From NCBI RefSeq assembly GCF_003730195.1, contig NZ_QWGG01000007.1, positions 124,001 to 188,000 on the forward strand: DNA of 64,000 nucleotides, given 5' to 3'. The translations under genes were made by a program, and so were the position numbers. The notes under the pieces were generated by a model that saw nothing but the letters and a program-made list of their open reading frames with translations, did no database searches and was not told where the DNA came from. Each line of letters begins with the position of its first letter. The stretch's first letter is position 1. This document shows positions 9,011-17,144 of the stretch, one piece after another. This DNA is from Halosimplex salinum (lineage in GTDB: Archaea > Halobacteriota > Halobacteria > Halobacteriales > Haloarculaceae).

Positions 9011-9559
9011 TCACTCGCAGATAGCGAGGAAGTTCTCGAAGACCTCGTCGCCGCGTTCGGTGTGGGCGACTTCGGGGTGGAACTGGACGCCGTACAGGTT
9101 CCGGTCCACGTCGCTCATCGCCTCGACGGCGCAGATGTCGCTCTCGGCGGTCCGCTCGAAGCCGTCGGGGACGCGCACGACTTCGTCGGCGTGACTCGCC
9201 CAGACGCGGACGCTCGGGGCGAGCGACCCGAGAAGCGGGTCCGTGTCGTCGAGCACGTCGACGGTGACGTCGGCGTAGCCGCCGTAGTCGCCCTCGCCGA
9301 CCTCGCCGCCGAGTTCGCGGGCGATGACCTGGTGGCCCAGACAGATGCCGAGGACCGGCACGTCGAGGTCGAGGTAGTCGGGGCAGTTACCGATGCGGTC
9401 GATCGAGGGGCCGCCCGAGAGGACGAGGCCGTCGGCGTCGATCTCCTCGGGGGGCGTCTCGTTGTCGACCAGTTCTACGTCCACGCCCAGGTCCCGGAGC
9501 GCCCGCTGCTCCAGATGTGTGAACTGGCCGTGGTTGTCGATCACGTCGATGCGGGTCAT
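9011..9559 (-). CDS. guaAA: GMP synthase, glutamine amidotransferase subunit
   Basis: This 182-residue class I glutamine amidotransferase is the separate GATase subunit typical of archaea. It releases ammonia from glutamine for the ATP-PPase subunit, which converts XMP to GMP; the partner gene is not in this window. The catalytic triad is visible: Cys73 in GICLGHQ and His161/Glu163 in GVQFHPEV. The oxyanion region LSGGPS is at about 48-53. The length fits the archaeal subunit. It lies alone, divergent from the membrane-protein pair at 9719. Confidence 0.95.
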   Translation of the reverse strand: MTRIDVIDNHGQFTHLEQRALRDLGVDVELVDNETPPEEIDADGLVLSGGPSIDRIGNCPDYLDLDVPVLGICLGHQVIARELGGEVGEGDYGGYADVTVDVLDDTDPLLGSLAPSVRVWASHADEVVRVPDGFERTAESDICAVEAMSDVDRNLYGVQFHPEVAHTERGDEVFENFLAICE

Positions 9560-9718
9560 TACGGCCCCGTAACTCGCCGGACGATAAAAGGTGCCCGGAA
9601 CGCGCAGGACTGGCCGCCCGCTGGGCGGTTCTGCCCCCCGTCTCGCCCCCTCGTGGACGCCCGTTCGACGCCCAACCTGCCGGCGCGTTTATACGACTCG
9701 CCCGTCTTCCGCCGCTAG

Positions 9719-10792
9719 ATGCGACGAGTCGTCAGAGTCGTGGTCGGGTTCGCGCTGGCACTGCTGGCTGTCGGGGGGTTCCTCTGGTTCGTGGGCCCGG
9801 CGAGCGTCCTCCGCGAACTGTCGCGGGCAGACCCCGTGGTGCTCGGGAGCGGCTTCCTCGCGGTCGTCGGGGCGTTCTACTGCTGGAGCGAGGCGCTCCG
9901 TCGCCTGCTCGCGAGCGTCGGGCAGGACGTGCGCGGCCCGCGCTACCGCGCGGCGTTCATGAGCGGCGAGTTCCTCAAACAGGTGATCCCGATGGGCCAC
10001 TCCGGGGGGCCGGTGTTCGTCTCCTACGCCGTCAGTCGCGAGACCGACGCCCCCTACGAGGAGGCGCTCGCGGCCGCGACCGTGGTCGAGTTCGTCAACA
10101 TCGGCTCCTCGGTCGCGCTCGCCGTCGTCGGGCTCTGCGTGCTCCTCGCGACCGGGACGGCTACGGACGGCCCCGTCTTCGTCGCGCTGGTCGTCGGACT
10201 CGTGATCGCCGTGGGGTTCCTGCTCTCGACGGCCCTGCTGGTGCACTACCGCCGCGCGCTCGTCGAGCGGTTCGTCCTCCGACTGGCGGCCGCGGGGCGG
10301 GCGACGGTCGGTCGCGCCTCTGCGCGGGCGCGAACGGGGCTCGCCGGCGACCGCATCGAAGCGACGTTCGAGACGTACTACGCCGCGTTCGACCGCGCGC
10401 TGGGCGACCGCGGCGAGGTGTGGCGTGCGGCCGCCGTCTCGCTCGCGGGCTGGGCGCTCTTTCTCGTCCCGATGTACACGAGCTTCCTCGCCATCGGCGA
10501 ACCGGTGCCGTACGCGCTCGTGATCCTCGTGATTCCGGTGTTGAGTCTCGTCAACGTCGTCCCGCTCCCGGGCGGGCTGGGCGGGTTCGAGGTGGCGTTG
10601 GCGGGCGTCGTCGTCGCGCTCGTCGGCGTCGACCTCCCGGCCGCCACCGCCGGCGTCTTCCTCTATCGACTGTCGAACTACTGGTTCGTCGTCCTGCTGG
10701 GGGGACTCGCGTCGCTCGCGATGTCCGTGCGACTCGCCGAGCCGCCGAGCCCGCTCGGACCGACCGAGGGCGGGCTGACCGAACCGAAGTGA
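9719..10792 (+). CDS. LPG-synthase-type membrane protein (UPF0104), copy 1
   Basis: This is a 357-residue polytopic protein (about eight transmembrane segments) of the lysylphosphatidylglycerol synthetase TM-region / UPF0104 family. Signature stretches are GEFLKQVIPMGHSGGPV and PLPGGLGGFEVALAG. Family members flip or modify lipids; archaeal relatives are linked to lipid-sugar handling, but no substrate can be assigned here. A TATA-like tttata at 9688-9693 implies a leaderless mRNA starting at the ATG. It is a tandem duplicate of the next gene. Confidence 0.88.
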   Translation: MRRVVRVVVGFALALLAVGGFLWFVGPASVLRELSRADPVVLGSGFLAVVGAFYCWSEALRRLLASVGQDVRGPRYRAAFMSGEFLKQVIPMGHSGGPVFVSYAVSRETDAPYEEALAAATVVEFVNIGSSVALAVVGLCVLLATGTATDGPVFVALVVGLVIAVGFLLSTALLVHYRRALVERFVLRLAAAGRATVGRASARARTGLAGDRIEATFETYYAAFDRALGDRGEVWRAAAVSLAGWALFLVPMYTSFLAIGEPVPYALVILVIPVLSLVNVVPLPGGLGGFEVALAGVVVALVGVDLPAATAGVFLYRLSNYWFVVLLGGLASLAMSVRLAEPPSPLGPTEGGLTEPK

Positions 10793-10874
10793 CGGAGCGG
10801 GCCCGCGAGGCACCGTCGACGGAGTCGGCGCTCGGCGGACGATTTTTACCGGCCGGCGTCCTCTGTTCACGAGT

Positions 10875-11936
10875 ATGTCACGTCGGCTTCGACTGGTCGT
10901 CGGGTTCGCGCTGGCACTGCTGGCCGTCGGCGGGTTCCTGCTGGCCGTCGGCCCGGAGGCGGTGTTCTCCGAACTCGCGACCGCGGACCTCGCGGTCCTC
11001 GCGGTCGGGTTCCTGTCGGTGCTCGTCGCCCTCGCCTGCTGGAGCGAGGCGGTGCGTCGCCTGGTCGGGTCGACCGGTCACTCGGTCGGGGGGGTGCGCT
11101 ACCGGTCGGCGTACCTGAGCGGCGAGTTCCTCAAGCAGGTGATCCCGATGGGCCAGAGCGGCGGGCCGGTGCTCATGTCCTACACGGTGAGCGCGGAGAC
11201 CGACGCGCCCCACGACTCGACGCTGGCGGCGTCGATGGTCTTCGCCTTCCTGAACGTCCTCGCGTCGCTCGTCCTCGCCGTCGTCGGACTCGCGGTGTTG
11301 ATACTCACCCGTCGCGGTCCGTCGGGCGCGCTCCTCCAGTCCGTGCTGGTGACGATGGTCGTCATCTCGGTCGGGATCATCGGGCTGACGCTCCTCGCCG
11401 TCTATCGGCGCTCCGTGCTCGAACGCGCGGCGCTGGCGGCGTCCGGCGGCCTGCGACGGACCGTCGGACGCCTCTCCGAGCGAGCGGCCGCGGCGCTCGC
11501 GCCCGACCGCGTCCGCGAGACGCTCGACCGGTACACCGCCGTCGTCGGACAGCTGACGGGCGACCGCCGCGGGATCGCCGCCGCCGTCGGGCTGTCGATC
11601 ACGGGCTGGATATTCTTCCTGCTCCCGCTGTACACGAGCTTCCTCGCCATCGACTCGCACGTCCCGTTCACGCTCGTCGTCTTCGCCATCCCCGTCGTGA
11701 CGCTCCTGAACGTCGTCCCGCTCCCGGGCGGGCTGGGCGGGTTCGAGGTGGCGCTGGCGGCGCTCGTCGCGGCGATGGCGACCGTCGATCTCCCGACGGC
11801 GACCGCCGCTGTCTTCCTCTTTCGCCTGTCGAACTACTGGTTCATCGTCCTCGTCGGCGGCATCGCGGCGGCGTCGCTCTCCTTCGGCGTCAGCGAGGCG
11901 CCGCTCCTCCCCGGCGAAGAAGACGAGACGGTCTGA
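10875..11936 (+). CDS. LPG-synthase-type membrane protein (UPF0104), copy 2
   Basis: This 353-residue paralogue of the preceding gene has the same topology and motifs (GEFLKQVIPMGQSGGPV, PLPGGLGGFEVALAA). Long identical nucleotide stretches shared with copy 1, for example about 40 bp around 10551 and 11709, point to a fairly recent or gene-converted tandem duplication. It has its own TATA-like box (gattttta, about 27 nt before the ATG), so the copies can be expressed independently. The loop composition in the middle third is the most divergent part. Confidence 0.88.
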   Translation: MSRRLRLVVGFALALLAVGGFLLAVGPEAVFSELATADLAVLAVGFLSVLVALACWSEAVRRLVGSTGHSVGGVRYRSAYLSGEFLKQVIPMGQSGGPVLMSYTVSAETDAPHDSTLAASMVFAFLNVLASLVLAVVGLAVLILTRRGPSGALLQSVLVTMVVISVGIIGLTLLAVYRRSVLERAALAASGGLRRTVGRLSERAAAALAPDRVRETLDRYTAVVGQLTGDRRGIAAAVGLSITGWIFFLLPLYTSFLAIDSHVPFTLVVFAIPVVTLLNVVPLPGGLGGFEVALAALVAAMATVDLPTATAAVFLFRLSNYWFIVLVGGIAAASLSFGVSEAPLLPGEEDETV

Positions 11937-11972
11937 CCGCCCCAGGGACCGGTCCCCGTCGGGGAGACGCCC

Positions 11973-12443
11973 TCATTCGAGCTTCGTCGGGTCGAAGTGT
12001 TCGTTCCGTCCTTCCCACGCGCTCTCGTCGCGGCTCGCACGCGTGTCGAGGTACACTTCGACGCCGTTGCCGTCCGGGTCGGCGAAGTACAGCGCCTTGC
12101 TGATGCCGTGGTCGACGGGGCTGACCTGTACCTCGCGCGCACGCAGGTCCTCGTAGACGTTCGCGAGCGCGGCGGGCGTCTCCACCTCGAAGGCGACGTG
12201 GTACAGACCGACGCCGTGGCCCGGTCCGTCCGCGCCCGCGCCGACTTCCTGGAGGGCCACGTCGTGGTGGCGCTCGCCCCACGAGAGGAAGGCGTATCGC
12301 CCCTCGCGCTCGGTGAGGCCGAGACCGAGTACCGACCGGTAGAACTCCAGCGCCCGCTCCAGGTCGCGTACCTTCAGGTGGACGTGACCGACCGTGTGAG
12401 GGTGTGTCGACGCCGGACCTTCGCTGTCGTCCTCGGCGTTCAT
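11973..12443 (-). CDS. VOC-family (glyoxalase/extradiol dioxygenase-like) protein
   Basis: This is a 156-residue single-chain VOC fold with two beta-alpha-beta-beta-beta units. Likely metal ligands are His22 (HVHLKV), His82 (LYHVAFEV) and Glu129 (GNGVEVYL), the spacing of catechol 2,3-dioxygenase/glyoxalase-like proteins. SKALYFADPDGNGVEVYLD is the typical closing motif. The substrate is unknown; ring-cleavage, glyoxalase and resistance roles all use this fold. It converges on the UPF0104 pair. Confidence 0.88.
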   Translation of the reverse strand: MNAEDDSEGPASTHPHTVGHVHLKVRDLERALEFYRSVLGLGLTEREGRYAFLSWGERHHDVALQEVGAGADGPGHGVGLYHVAFEVETPAALANVYEDLRAREVQVSPVDHGISKALYFADPDGNGVEVYLDTRASRDESAWEGRNEHFDPTKLE

Positions 12444-12513
12444 ACTCCGGTATCGGCGCTCGCGTCCAAAAGTCTACGTGTGGTCGACGGCGCCGGTGGG
12501 ACGTTCGCCCCGC

Positions 12514-13011
12514 TCAGGTCACGATCAGGTAGACGAGCGCGGAGACGATCAGGAGCTTCTTCGTCACGATGACGCCGAGGACGACGGACTGGACGGTGAG
12601 GTCGTCGAGCCACTCGGACGCGCGCCGGCGTGTCCTGTCGGTGAGAGACGGAGCCGTCGGCGAGGCGTCGCTCAACGACGCCGGGCCGCCGTCCGGGAGC
12701 GCCGCCGCCGGGACCCAGCGCCCGTCGAGGTAGGCCACGGTGATCGGCTCGTCCTCGAGGTAGGGGAGCTGGTCGTACTCGTAGCCCGCCGCGGCGGCGA
12801 CGGACTGCAACTCCATCACGTCGCGCTCCCTGTCGAGGTCGAACGTCACTGACTCGGACTCGGGCTTCCAGTCGAAGCCGAACGCCAGCCGAGCGGTGTC
12901 GTCGCCGACCGTCACGTCCGTCACCGTCGCCCGCTCTCGGTTGCCCGCGATCTCGCGTTCGCTCCGCTGGAGCGTCTCGTACTCGTCGTCGGTGTACTCG
13001 CGGAGGGCCAT
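12514..13011 (-). CDS. Hypothetical protein with single C-terminal membrane anchor
   Basis: This is a 165-residue protein of unknown function. The N-terminal 120 residues are soluble and acidic, with beta-strand pattern (ATVTDVTVGDDTARLAFGF); a linker follows, then one C-terminal transmembrane segment (VVLGVIVTKKLLIVSALVYLIV), so it should be tail-anchored with the body in the cytoplasm. No domain is recognised. It is co-oriented with the HNH-like gene upstream but separated by about 80 bp. Confidence 0.65.
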   Translation of the reverse strand: MALREYTDDEYETLQRSEREIAGNRERATVTDVTVGDDTARLAFGFDWKPESESVTFDLDRERDVMELQSVAAAAGYEYDQLPYLEDEPITVAYLDGRWVPAAALPDGGPASLSDASPTAPSLTDRTRRRASEWLDDLTVQSVVLGVIVTKKLLIVSALVYLIVT

Positions 13012-13095
13012 CGGTATCGATCGTGACAGCGGGACGGAGATAAGCGCTCCGCGTATCAGCTGGCCGAACAGTCGCGTCAGGCGTCGTCGTCCGTG

Positions 13096-13659
13096 TCACC
13101 CGTCGTCGTCCGCGTCGAACCGCTCGGCAGCGGACTCGAAGCCCAGCTCCGCCTGCTCGCGGGAGCGTCGCCCCTCGCGTTCGGCGATCGCTTCTGGGTC
13201 CGGGTTGGCGTCGTCGCCGACGCTCGCCCAGGACTTGTGGACTTTCGCGTGACACCACCGGCAGAGGAAGACGGTGATCTCGTGGCTCGGGTCGTCGTCG
13301 CCCCCGGTGGCGCCGGTCCGGTAGGAGAGGTGGTGTTCCTCCAGGAGCGGCCGTTCGTCGTCGTGGGCCATCCGGTGTTCTTCGAGGCCGCAGCGCTCGC
13401 ACTCGCGGTCGCGATTCCGCGCGCGGAAGTGCGGGCAGTCGGCCCAGTCCCACGGGCCGGTGAGTCCCTCCTCCGCCAGATCGCCCACTACCGGACAGCG
13501 GAAGTCTTCGCGACTGCGCGCGTTCGCGAACTCGGGGTCGCGGTCGCCCTGTTCGACGGCGAACCGACAGCGGCCCTCGTCGGTGCAGTGGTCACACCGG
13601 TCGACGTGGGCGTAGGGGTCCTCCACGCCGACCGACGTGCCCGAGGGCGTCTTCTCCAT
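13096..13659 (-). CDS. HNH-like zinc-binding protein
   Basis: This 187-residue protein contains several Cys pairs: CDHCTDEGRC near the N-terminus and CERCG in the middle. A beta-beta-alpha-metal segment follows, EEHHLSYR ... VFLCRWCHAKVHKSW, which matches the HNH nuclease layout (adjacent histidines, then CxxC and CHAKVH). The C-terminus is a charged helix. HNH proteins are nucleases or zinc-binding structural proteins; DNA cleavage is possible but not shown. The conserved catalytic His would be one of the HH pair. Neighbours give no hint of restriction or mobile DNA. Confidence 0.68.
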   Translation of the reverse strand: MEKTPSGTSVGVEDPYAHVDRCDHCTDEGRCRFAVEQGDRDPEFANARSREDFRCPVVGDLAEEGLTGPWDWADCPHFRARNRDRECERCGLEEHRMAHDDERPLLEEHHLSYRTGATGGDDDPSHEITVFLCRWCHAKVHKSWASVGDDANPDPEAIAEREGRRSREQAELGFESAAERFDADDDG

Positions 13660-13720
13660 GGGATCCCGTGTGGTCTGGATCGATTTGAATGGTCCGCTCG
13701 TCGGTCGGTCCCGGGTCGGA

Positions 13721-14395
13721 CTACCGGTCGCGCACGCCGACCAGCGCCGACATCGCCGTCGACTCGGCCTTCCGGAGGTGCTCGGCGGCGGTCGCGGTCG
13801 CGCAGTCGAGTTCCGCGGCCACGTCTTCGACGGTCGCCCGTCGCGGTTCGTCGTAGTACCCGGCGTCCAGCGCCGCCTCGACCGCCTCGCGCTGGCGCGC
13901 GGAGAGTTCGCCCGCGACGCTCTCGGAGGCGACCCGTTCGCCGCCGACTTCCTCGACGGTCACGTCCGCACCGGGCGGGACGCCGCTCACCGCGGCCTGC
14001 ACGTCCGCGTCCCGGCCGACGAGCGTGAACGTGCTGCTCCCGTCGGCGTGACACTCGACGGGCGGGACGGTCAGGAGGCTGTCGCGGGTGAAGTTCTCGA
14101 ACAGCGCCCGCGCGGCGGCCCCGACCTCGCCCGCGAGGAAGCAGTAGCACGCCGCCTCGTCGATCGGGAGGACCTCCCACTCGAAGTCGGGGAACGCCTC
14201 GCCCCGCTCGTCGAGTTCGCTCTCGAATCGGTCGTAGTCGCCGCCGAGGCGGAGGAGGAAGGCGGCGGGCGGCGTCGCGACGTTCCAGTTGACGATGTCG
14301 ACCGTCGAGAGGTAGCCCGCGCCGCGAGTGAGCAGTTCGTACACCGGTGGCAGGGCCGCGTCTGGCGGGTCGAACGTGATCCGCACGCGCTTCAT
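13721..14395 (-). CDS. Bacterio-opsin-activator-type HTH regulator
   Basis: This is a 224-residue regulator with an N-terminal sensor-like domain (about 1-155, ligand unknown) and a C-terminal HTH_10 domain of the Bat type: LSARQREAVEAALDAGYY followed by VEDVAAELDCATATAAEHL. The ATG at 14395 (MKRVRITF) is chosen; the longer upstream frame crosses the divergent sdhC-like gene and is spurious. It is divergent from the sdhC-like gene across a 117-bp region that holds a perfect 16-bp palindrome, so it may control that gene. Confidence 0.82.
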   Translation of the reverse strand: MKRVRITFDPPDAALPPVYELLTRGAGYLSTVDIVNWNVATPPAAFLLRLGGDYDRFESELDERGEAFPDFEWEVLPIDEAACYCFLAGEVGAAARALFENFTRDSLLTVPPVECHADGSSTFTLVGRDADVQAAVSGVPPGADVTVEEVGGERVASESVAGELSARQREAVEAALDAGYYDEPRRATVEDVAAELDCATATAAEHLRKAESTAMSALVGVRDR

Positions 14396-14450
14396 ACCCG
14401 CTGGAGCGCCCGCGGTCGCAAAAACGTCGGGGGTCGGTGACACGGGCCCC

Positions 14451-14476
14451 ATATAAATCGGCCGCAGATCTGCGGC
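14451..14476 (+). promoter_or_regulatory. TATA box plus perfect 16-bp palindrome before sdhC-like gene
   Basis: An atataaat box (14451-14458) is followed directly by GCCGCAGATCTGCGGC (14461-14476), a perfect palindrome that would end just before or overlap the expected transcription start (about 14480). This is the classic position for a repressor operator in archaea. The mRNA would carry a leader of about 30 nt. Confidence 0.6.
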
Positions 14477-14512
14477 AGTAGCGCCAGATACGCGGCCGCC
14501 CTCGCCTCGCAC

Positions 14513-14917
14513 ATGGGAGAGACGTACGACCGCGGGACCGTCGAATCGTACGACCGCTGGACGGAGTTCTCGGCCGGGATGTGGGCCTGGCTGCTCCACA
14601 AGTTCAGCGGCTGGATACTCGTGGGCTACCTGTTCATGCACATCCCCGTGCTCAGCACGGGCGTCCAGTCGATGGGCGGCGGCGCGGACACGTACACCGC
14701 GACGCTCCAGGGACTCGAGAGTCTGCTCGTCGTCCGGTTTCTGGAGGTCGGCCTCCTCGCGGTCGCCGTGTTCCACGTCCTCAACGGGGTCCGTCTGCTG
14801 CTGATCGACCTCGGTCTCGGGCTGGAGAACCAGGACCGGAGCTTCTACCTGTCGCTGGTCGTCACGGGGGCGATCGTCGTCGCGAGCGTGCCGACGTTCC
14901 TCGGCGGGCATCTCTGA
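14513..14917 (+). CDS. sdhC: Succinate dehydrogenase cytochrome b subunit (SdhC-like), isolated
   Basis: This 134-residue protein has three transmembrane segments and the pattern of haloarchaeal Sdh[24 protein letters not shown] for the first helix, where the His (LLHKF) is conserved, and [16 protein letters not shown] with a candidate haem-ligand His. SdhC anchors complex II and passes electrons to quinone. In haloarchaea it normally heads sdhCDBA; here DUF192 and a synthase gene follow and no sdhD, sdhB or sdhA is present in the window. It is either a paralogue or a split operon. Confidence 0.82.
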   Translation: MGETYDRGTVESYDRWTEFSAGMWAWLLHKFSGWILVGYLFMHIPVLSTGVQSMGGGADTYTATLQGLESLLVVRFLEVGLLAVAVFHVLNGVRLLLIDLGLGLENQDRSFYLSLVVTGAIVVASVPTFLGGHL

Positions 14918-14962
14918 GAACCGGGGCGCAACCGTTTTCCCCCGCCGTGCGAACCGCCTACC

Positions 14963-15319
14963 ATGCGCCTCGTCCACGAGCCGGCCGACGGCGGGTCTCG
15001 CGTGCTCGCGACGGACGTGGAGCGGGCCGACTCGCTCCTGCAGAAGATCAGGGGGCTGATGGGCAAGTCGTCGCTCCCCGACGGCTACGCGCTCGTGTTC
15101 GAGTTCGGGCGGACGAGCTATCGCGACGTGCACATGCTGTTCGTGCGGACGCCGCTGGACGTGGTCTGGCTCCGCGACGGCGAGGTCGTGCAGGTGAAGA
15201 CGCTCGCCCCCTGGCGGGGCACCGGCGTCGCCAAGGCCGACTGCTTCGTCGAACTCCCGGGCGGCGCCGCCGACGGCGTCGAACCCGGTGACAGGGTCGC
15301 GTTCGAAGACGGCGAGTGA
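14963..15319 (+). CDS. DUF192 family protein
   Basis: This is a 118-residue DUF192 protein. The hallmarks are present: RADSLLQKIRGLMGKSSLPDGYALVF at the start, a middle block ending MLFVRTPLDVVWL, and a C-terminal strand region. The family forms a small beta-barrel of unknown function, often exported in bacteria; no signal peptide is seen here, so it should be cytoplasmic. It starts 45 bp after the sdhC-like gene and may share its transcript. Confidence 0.88.
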   Translation: MRLVHEPADGGSRVLATDVERADSLLQKIRGLMGKSSLPDGYALVFEFGRTSYRDVHMLFVRTPLDVVWLRDGEVVQVKTLAPWRGTGVAKADCFVELPGGAADGVEPGDRVAFEDGE

Positions 15320-15407
15320 GCGGACGCAGTCGCGGGCCGGAGCGCTCACCGCGCCGACGGCGAACCCGACGGTTTAATTAGGCGCGCTCGCTTCACCTCC
15401 GAGTACG

Positions 15408-15485
15408 ATGTCGGACTATACCGACACGGAGGATAGAGGAAGTCGCCTCACGGCGGCTGGCCGCGAAATTCTCCGTCATGTGTGA
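15408..15485 (+). CDS. 25-codon leader ORF overlapping the synthase start
   Basis: The ORF runs from ATG at 15408 to TGA at 15483-15485, overlapping the downstream ATG (15478) by 8 nt in another frame. A TATA-like tttaatta (15373-15380) sits about 28-35 bp upstream, so transcription should start at or just before this ATG, making the ORF leaderless and the synthase the second cistron. The peptide starts MSDYTDTEDRG and ends EILRHV. It could be a coupling or attenuation leader; coding status is unproven. Confidence 0.45.
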   Translation: MSDYTDTEDRGSRLTAAGREILRHV

Positions 15486-17043
15486 TGGCTCCGGTGAGCG
15501 CGAAGGGACAACGCTGTTCGGCGATCATCCCGAGACGACTCACCTCTCTGACGTCGGAGACGTACAGTTTCTCGACACGACGCTGCGCGACGGCGAGCAA
15601 GCGCCGGGTGTCTCGCTCACCCCCGACGAGAAAGCGCGCATCGCGCGTGCGCTCGACCGCGCGGACGTGGATTTCATCGAGGCCGGGAGCGCCTGTACCG
15701 GCCCCGGCGAGCGCGAGACCATCTCGCGCGTCGCCGAGCTAGACCTCGACGCGACGGTCACGAGCTTCTGTCGCGGCATCCAGCGCGACATCGACCTCGC
15801 GATGGAGTGTGGCGTCGACGGGATCAACCTCGTGGTGCCAGCCAGCGACCGCCACGTCACCGAGAAGGTCGGCACCAGCTACGAGCAGAACGTCCGGGAC
15901 ACGGTCGAACTCGTCGAGTACGCGAAGGACCACGACCTCTGGGTCGAGGTCATCGGCGAGGACGGCTCCCGGGCCGATCTCGACTACCTCGAAGAACTGC
16001 TCGGGGCCTCGCTCGACGCGGGCGCCGACCGCATCTGCTGGGCCGACACCGTCGGCCACGCGACCCCGGACGGCGCGCTCGACGCCGTCTCCCGGCTCTC
16101 CGAGCTGGGACCGGTGAGCGCCCACACCCACGACGACCTCGGGCTCGCCGTGATGAACGCCCTGACCGCGGTCGCGGCGGGCGCGGACGTGGTCCACGGG
16201 ACGATCAACGGTATCGGCGAGCGCGCGGGCAACGTCGCCATCGAGGAGGTGGCGATCGCGCTCTCGCACGGCTGGGGCGTCGAGACGCTCGAACTCACCG
16301 AGGTGTACGACCTCGCGGAGCTCGTCGCGAACGCGACGGGCATCCAGCTCCCGCCCAACAAGGCGGTCGTGGGCCAGAACGCCTTCACCCACGAGTCGGG
16401 CATCCACACCGACGGCACCCTGAAGGACGACGCGATGTACGAGCCCTACCCGCCGGAGAAGGTGGGTCGGGAACGGCGGCTCGCGCTGGGCAAACACGCC
16501 GGTCGCGCCGGCGTGAAGGCCGCGCTCGACGAGCACGACTTCGAGGTGACCGACGAGGAACTCGCGAACGTCGTCTCCCGGGTGAAGGAGATCGGCGACC
16601 GCGGCAAGCGGGTCACGGACGCGGATCTCCTCACCATCGCCGAGGACGTGACCGACAGCGCCCACGACCGGCGCGTCGAGATCACGGAACTCACGACGGT
16701 CGCCGGCGGGAACACGCCGACTGCGACCGTCTCCCTCCTCGTCGACGGCGAGGAGCGCACCGAGGCGGAGATCGGTTCCGGGCCCGTCGACGCGGCGATC
16801 AACGCCGTCCAGTCGGCGCTGGGCCACTCCTTCGACACCCACCTCGAGTCCTACCACGTCGACGCGATCACCGGCGGGACGGACGCCATCGTCACCGTCG
16901 AGGTGGAGATGTCCCGCGGCGACGACCACGTCACCGTCTCCGCGAGCGACGTGGACATCACCCGCGCCTCGGTCGACGCGATGGTCGAGGCCATCGACCG
17001 CCTCGTCGCTACCAGCGACGACCGCGTCATCGCCGACGACTGA
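15478..17043 (+). CDS. Citramalate / 2-isopropylmalate synthase family
   Basis: This is a 521-residue HMGL-like TIM-barrel synthase. It condenses acetyl-CoA with pyruvate (citramalate synthase, isoleucine route) or with 2-ketoisovalerate (LeuA, leucine route). The N-terminal catalytic loop FLDTTLRDGEQAPG (RDGE at 37-40) and the metal site HTHDDLGLAVMN are intact. The C-terminal LeuA-type allosteric domain (about 385-515, with GGNTPTATVSLLVDG) is present, so feedback inhibition is expected. Which 2-keto acid is used cannot be decided by eye. It stands apart from ilv/leu genes and is preceded by an overlapping leader ORF. Upstream in-frame extension is blocked by lack of a start codon in a plausible place. 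Confidence 0.88.
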   Translation: MCDGSGEREGTTLFGDHPETTHLSDVGDVQFLDTTLRDGEQAPGVSLTPDEKARIARALDRADVDFIEAGSACTGPGERETISRVAELDLDATVTSFCRGIQRDIDLAMECGVDGINLVVPASDRHVTEKVGTSYEQNVRDTVELVEYAKDHDLWVEVIGEDGSRADLDYLEELLGASLDAGADRICWADTVGHATPDGALDAVSRLSELGPVSAHTHDDLGLAVMNALTAVAAGADVVHGTINGIGERAGNVAIEEVAIALSHGWGVETLELTEVYDLAELVANATGIQLPPNKAVVGQNAFTHESGIHTDGTLKDDAMYEPYPPEKVGRERRLALGKHAGRAGVKAALDEHDFEVTDEELANVVSRVKEIGDRGKRVTDADLLTIAEDVTDSAHDRRVEITELTTVAGGNTPTATVSLLVDGEERTEAEIGSGPVDAAINAVQSALGHSFDTHLESYHVDAITGGTDAIVTVEVEMSRGDDHVTVSASDVDITRASVDAMVEAIDRLVATSDDRVIADD

Positions 17044-17144
17044 GGCCCGGCAACAGTTCTCTCGGAGCCGGTTCCGGTCGCGGTGGCTCAAACGGTCGCT
17101 GAATCGTTCCCAGTTACTTTATACGTCGTGGTTGACACTCGACC

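Noticed and set aside
14918-15319. An sdhD gene after sdhC
   Set aside because: The next frame is a clear DUF192 protein without membrane helices; no sdhD-like sequence was found.
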